Source: CAYMLL01 sp964390645
GTDB lineage: Bacteria; Planctomycetota; UBA8108
Assembly (NCBI GenBank): GCA_964390645.1
Contig: CAYMLL010000251.1
Location: 1-11,491, forward strand
Length of the DNA stretch: 11,491 bases
Direction of reading: 5' to 3'
Shown here one piece after another: positions 7,290-11,491 of this stretch (position 1 is its first letter; the number at the start of each line of letters is the position of its first letter). Under the pieces are notes generated by a model, which made no database searches, had not been told where the DNA came from, and saw only the letters and a program-made list of their open reading frames with translations. Made by a program: the position numbers and the translations under genes.

Positions 7290-9049
7290 TGTGGTCGCGC
7301 AAGCGGTCCGCGCGAGCCTTCAGCACCATCTTGCGGTTCGGGCGACCGTATCGCCGATTGCTGTTTCTCGGCGCGGGCGCGACGCTGATCGTGGTCGTCT
7401 TGCGCCTCTCGTTACCATGGGTGCTGCGCGGCTTCGTCGAGATCGCGTTTCCCGCCGCCGGCGACTCCGAAGGCCGGGGGCTGCCCTGGCTGCCGGCGGT
7501 GGATGACCCCGGGCTCTGGCTCGCCGGCACCTACCTGCTCGTCGCCCTCTTTACCGGGCTCGGCGAGATGGCCCAGCGTGTGAGCATCAAACGATTCGCC
7601 GTCGCTTCGATTCACGACATGCGAGCCGCTGCGGTTCGCGGCGCTTCGCGACAGCTCTCTCGCCGTCAAGAGGATTGCGGTGATCTGATAGCGAGGATCA
7701 TCGGCGACAGCGCACGTATCAAGGCCGGCATGTCCGGAATCCTCCTTCACGTGCTCCAGAACAGCCTGATCTTCGCAGGCGTCTGCGTCGTGCTCTTCGT
7801 GGTGTCTGTGAAGCTGGCGACGATCTTCCTGCTGGGAGGACTCGGTGCCATCTTCGTCGGTCTGTGGATGGCGAGGCCGGTGGCGGCGGTCTCTCACAGG
7901 CTGCGACGCAAGGAAGGCAAGCTCGCGGTGCGGATCCAGGAGTCGCTCGAACACGGCACGAGCAGCAACGACTTCGCCGACGCGGACGATCTCAACAACT
8001 CCAGTGGACGCAAGGACGTCAAGACCACCCGCCTCATCGCCAGATCGACGCTGATCGCGCACGTGATTCTCGCCCTCGCAATCGGCGTGGCCTTGTGGGT
8101 CGGGCTGCGAGACGTCCGGGCCGGGATTCTCGCTCCCGGTGGGTTCTTCATCTTCCTCGCCTACGCGATCACGGTGCACCGACGGACGGTCCACATCGGG
8201 AGGCAGGCCGCTCGCAGCGGCAAGGTCCTCGCTTGCGCCGACCGCGTCGCGCTTCTCCTCGATGGGAAGGAGGCTCCAGAGCTCGGTGCGACGGTCCCGG
8301 ACAGGCTCGGGCGTGAGCTGCGACTGCAGGGCGTGAAGCTTTTCGTCGGACTTGACGAGCACCGACGAGTCCGTCTCCAGGGGACAGATCTGTCGATCAA
8401 GGCGGGAGAGAAGGTCGCCGTCGTCGGAAAGCCGGCGAGCGGAAAGTCGAGCCTGCTCGAGGTTCTGGCCGGCGTGGTCACTCCGGACAAGGGAGAGATC
8501 TTCTGGGACGACCGACGGACCTGCGAGGTGAGCTGGCGGCTCGAGTCGGCGGTCGACTACCTGTCCCAGGAGCCCGTGTTCCAGGGCGGCGCGGTGTGGG
8601 AGGTTCTCGGACTTGCCGGGCCGAAGGTCTCCCGGGCGCAGAAGAGGATCCTCCGGCGCACCGGAGCCTGGGACACGATCCGAAGCTTTCCGCGCCGCCT
8701 CGAGCACAGGGTCAGCTCGATGCGGCTCTCCCGTGACGAGTCGCGATCCCTGAGGCTCGGCCAGCTCCTCCTGCGCGGGCCCTCGTCGGTGTGGGTGCTC
8801 GACTCACCGCTGAACGAGATCGACCGGAGCCAGGACAGGACCCGGCTTCGACAGCTGCTCACGGCGGCGGCAGAGCGTACGGTCTTCATCGCATTGCGAC
8901 GGCCCGTCGCGATGCGATGTTTCGACCGTGTGTTGCTTCTGGAGCTCGGCAAGGTGGTCTTCGACGGCACGGCCGAGGAGTGGAAGCTGCGAGGCCGGAT
9001 GCTCGACCGGGCAGATCCGCAGAAAGCGCCGGAAGAAGCCGTCGGTTGA
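7289..9049 (+). CDS. Type IV ABC exporter subunit with degenerate nucleotide-binding domain
   Basis: A 586-residue fused membrane and ATP-binding half-transporter of the MsbA/lipid-exporter type. The membrane domain (about 1-320) shows likely helices near 24-44, 76-95, 150-172, 176-195, 255-272 and 276-295, plus the usual family segment around GDLIARIIGD (131-140). The nucleotide-binding domain (about 345-562) keeps a Walker A (GKPASGKS, 380-387, with Ala at the usual third glycine) and a Q-loop Gln427. The signature LSGGQ is replaced by LSRDE (480-484), the Walker B glutamate by Ser506 (VWVLDS), and the H-loop histidine by Leu536. Such a domain may still bind ATP but should hydrolyse it poorly. 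It could pair with a canonical partner, not in this window, as a heterodimer. Overlap with the glycerophosphotransferase gene suggests export or flipping of an envelope glycan or lipid-linked intermediate. Substrate is inferred from context only. The frame is intact, so this is not a frameshifted pseudogene. Confidence 0.93.
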   Translation: MWSRKRSARAFSTILRFGRPYRRLLFLGAGATLIVVVLRLSLPWVLRGFVEIAFPAAGDSEGRGLPWLPAVDDPGLWLAGTYLLVALFTGLGEMAQRVSIKRFAVASIHDMRAAAVRGASRQLSRRQEDCGDLIARIIGDSARIKAGMSGILLHVLQNSLIFAGVCVVLFVVSVKLATIFLLGGLGAIFVGLWMARPVAAVSHRLRRKEGKLAVRIQESLEHGTSSNDFADADDLNNSSGRKDVKTTRLIARSTLIAHVILALAIGVALWVGLRDVRAGILAPGGFFIFLAYAITVHRRTVHIGRQAARSGKVLACADRVALLLDGKEAPELGATVPDRLGRELRLQGVKLFVGLDEHRRVRLQGTDLSIKAGEKVAVVGKPASGKSSLLEVLAGVVTPDKGEIFWDDRRTCEVSWRLESAVDYLSQEPVFQGGAVWEVLGLAGPKVSRAQKRILRRTGAWDTIRSFPRRLEHRVSSMRLSRDESRSLRLGQLLLRGPSSVWVLDSPLNEIDRSQDRTRLRQLLTAAAERTVFIALRRPVAMRCFDRVLLLELGKVVFDGTAEEWKLRGRMLDRADPQKAPEEAVG

Positions 9050-9181
9050 TCGAAGACGATCGGGCTTGATCCGGGTGTCCGCCGCGGTCGCGTGAGACGC
9101 TGCGCTGCCACGGAATCGGTCAGGCTGCCCCGGCGCATCACGGATCGGCTTCGGGGCCCTCCACGAGACAACCGGGATCGA

Positions 9182-9226
9182 CGCTCCTCACTGACGAAGG
9201 AGAGGAGCGGGGGCTTACGGACCCCG
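9182..9226. repeat. Two overlapping, mutually exclusive stems
   Basis: CGCTCCTC (9182-9189) pairs perfectly with GAGGAGCG (9202-9209). CGGGG (9208-9212) can instead pair with CCCCG (9222-9226), sharing bases 9208-9209 with the first stem. There is no following T run, so this is not a standard terminator, though it lies 130 bases after the ABC stop codon and may protect or end that mRNA. Confidence 0.4.
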
Positions 9227-9230
9227 AGCA

Positions 9231-9257
9231 GGTCACGTACGGGTGACCGACGGTCAC
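9231..9257. promoter_or_regulatory. Cluster of three alternating GGTCAC half-sites (candidate operator)
   Basis: GGTCAC at 9231-9236, its reverse complement GTGACC at 9243-9248 and GGTCAC again at 9252-9257. The last two form a perfect 7+7 dyad (GTGACCG-A-CGGTCAC, 9243-9257); the first two form a 6+6 dyad with a 6-base spacer. Such alternating half-sites suggest a dimeric DNA-binding protein, or two exclusive hairpins in RNA. It lies about 207-233 bases upstream of the predicted transcription start at 9464. Confidence 0.5.
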
Positions 9258-9355
9258 GGCCCCCGGCTCGGCCCGCGGCCGACCCACGACTCGCGAGCAC
9301 GCCTCACGCGTGCGCTGCGGGATCGTGACAGAGTCTTTCCCCCACCCGGTCCCGC

Positions 9356-9377
9356 CGTGTAAGGACGCGCTTACACG
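9356..9377. promoter_or_regulatory. Perfect 8+8 dyad, candidate upstream activator site
   Basis: CGTGTAAG (9356-9363) and CTTACACG (9370-9377) are perfect inverted repeats around a 6-base spacer. The centre is about 97 bases upstream of the predicted start of transcription (9464), within the range where sigma54 activators usually bind as HTH dimers. No T tract follows, so a terminator is unlikely. Binding by the regulator encoded at 665-5845 is only an inference. Confidence 0.55.
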
Positions 9378-9437
9378 ATCCTCCCCGACGATCCATAAAC
9401 CGTTTCATGCATGCCGTTACCGACGAGCACCCGGAGA

Positions 9438-9453
9438 TGGAACCGGAGTTGCT
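9438..9453 (+). promoter_or_regulatory. Sigma54 (-24/-12) promoter
   Basis: TGGAACCGGAGTTGCT matches the sigma54 consensus TGGCACG-N4-TTGCW at 10 of 12 defined positions, with both invariant elements (GG 9439-9440, GC 9451-9452) at the required 10-base spacing. This predicts transcription starting near 9464, giving a leader of about 52 bases before the ATG at 9516. It is the best such match I found in the non-coding parts of the window. Confidence 0.68.
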
Positions 9454-9515
9454 TTACTGAAAACACCGGCCGCTCACTCGACGCTGAACGGAGCCAAACT
9501 GGAGCTGAAACGACG

Positions 9516-11491
<1,976 letters not shown>

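Larger units (their letters stand above)
9050..9515. other. 466-base regulatory gap upstream of the repetitive secreted protein gene
   Basis: No coding frame here looks real. The stretch is unusually rich in dyads compared with the other gap: stems at 9182-9209 and 9208-9226, GGTCAC half-sites at 9231-9257, a dyad at 9356-9377, and a sigma54-type promoter at 9438-9453. An AT-richer island at about 9389-9411 lies between the last dyad and the promoter, where a bending protein such as IHF would act in many sigma54 promoters, but I see no good IHF match. No T-tract terminator for the ABC gene is visible. Confidence 0.6.

Noticed and set aside
7412..8707. Long open frame on the - strand (431 codons) inside the ABC gene
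   Set aside because: It is antisense to an intact exporter frame with membrane helices and Walker A; its translation is low-complexity and charged. A similar 403-codon - frame at 4565-5776 was rejected for the same reason.
7289..9049. ABC gene as a pseudogene
   Set aside because: The frame is intact over 586 codons, start and ribosome binding site are good, and membrane helices, Walker A Lys and Q-loop remain; motif loss alone does not make it a pseudogene.
9389..9411. IHF-like bend site between dyad and sigma54 promoter
   Set aside because: The stretch is AT-richer than its surroundings and well placed, but matches the IHF consensus at too few positions to call.

Overview
This is a GC-rich window (about two-thirds G+C by eye) with every gene on the + strand. 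Two secreted-type proteins, one at each end, carry paired calcium-loop (dockerin/EF-hand-like) repeats of the 'RGDxNxDxxxDxxDxxxxLxFLFxGG...PxC' style. Modules of this style are abundant in Planctomycetota and some related, mostly uncultured, marine lineages, so I favour a planctomycete-like bacterium. No rRNA, tRNA or housekeeping marker is present to confirm it.

Layout: (1) 1-648 is the C-terminal part of a secreted protein with a possible cohesin-like beta-sandwich region and a terminal dockerin-like pair. (2) 665-5845 is a 1726-residue regulator that joins a Ser/Thr kinase, a STAND-type AAA ATPase, a long TPR-like helical array, a GAF-like region, a sigma54-activator AAA+ domain and a Fis-type HTH. 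(3) 5846-6128 is a short gap with a hairpin. (4) 6129-7289 is a CDP-glycerol glycerophosphotransferase-family enzyme, with its start fixed by a GGAGG ribosome binding site. (5) 7289-9049 is a type IV ABC exporter subunit, coupled by TGATG overlap to gene 4, whose nucleotide-binding domain has lost several catalytic motifs. (6) 9050-9515 is a 466-base regulatory gap holding a near-consensus sigma54 -24/-12 promoter, a perfect 8+8 dyad about 97 bases upstream of the predicted start of transcription, a cluster of three alternating GGTCAC half-sites and other hairpins. (7) 9516 to the window end is a secreted protein, cut by the window edge, with signal peptide, dockerin-like pair, DUF4382-like domain and at least four DUF5666-like repeats separated by very acidic linkers, one of them a (GAC)10 tract.

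Working together (inference): the glycerophosphotransferase and exporter subunit look like a two-gene unit for making and moving a cell-envelope glycan or teichoic-like polymer. The flanking proteins would be exported, calcium-binding surface or matrix components. The giant regulator has the domains expected for a sigma54 promoter activator, and the only good sigma54 promoter I can see in the window lies in front of the last gene. The most interesting hypothesis is therefore a local circuit in which a kinase/STAND/sigma54-activator fusion controls a repetitive surface protein. The regulator's AAA+ domain has unusual substitutions at catalytic positions, so this needs testing.
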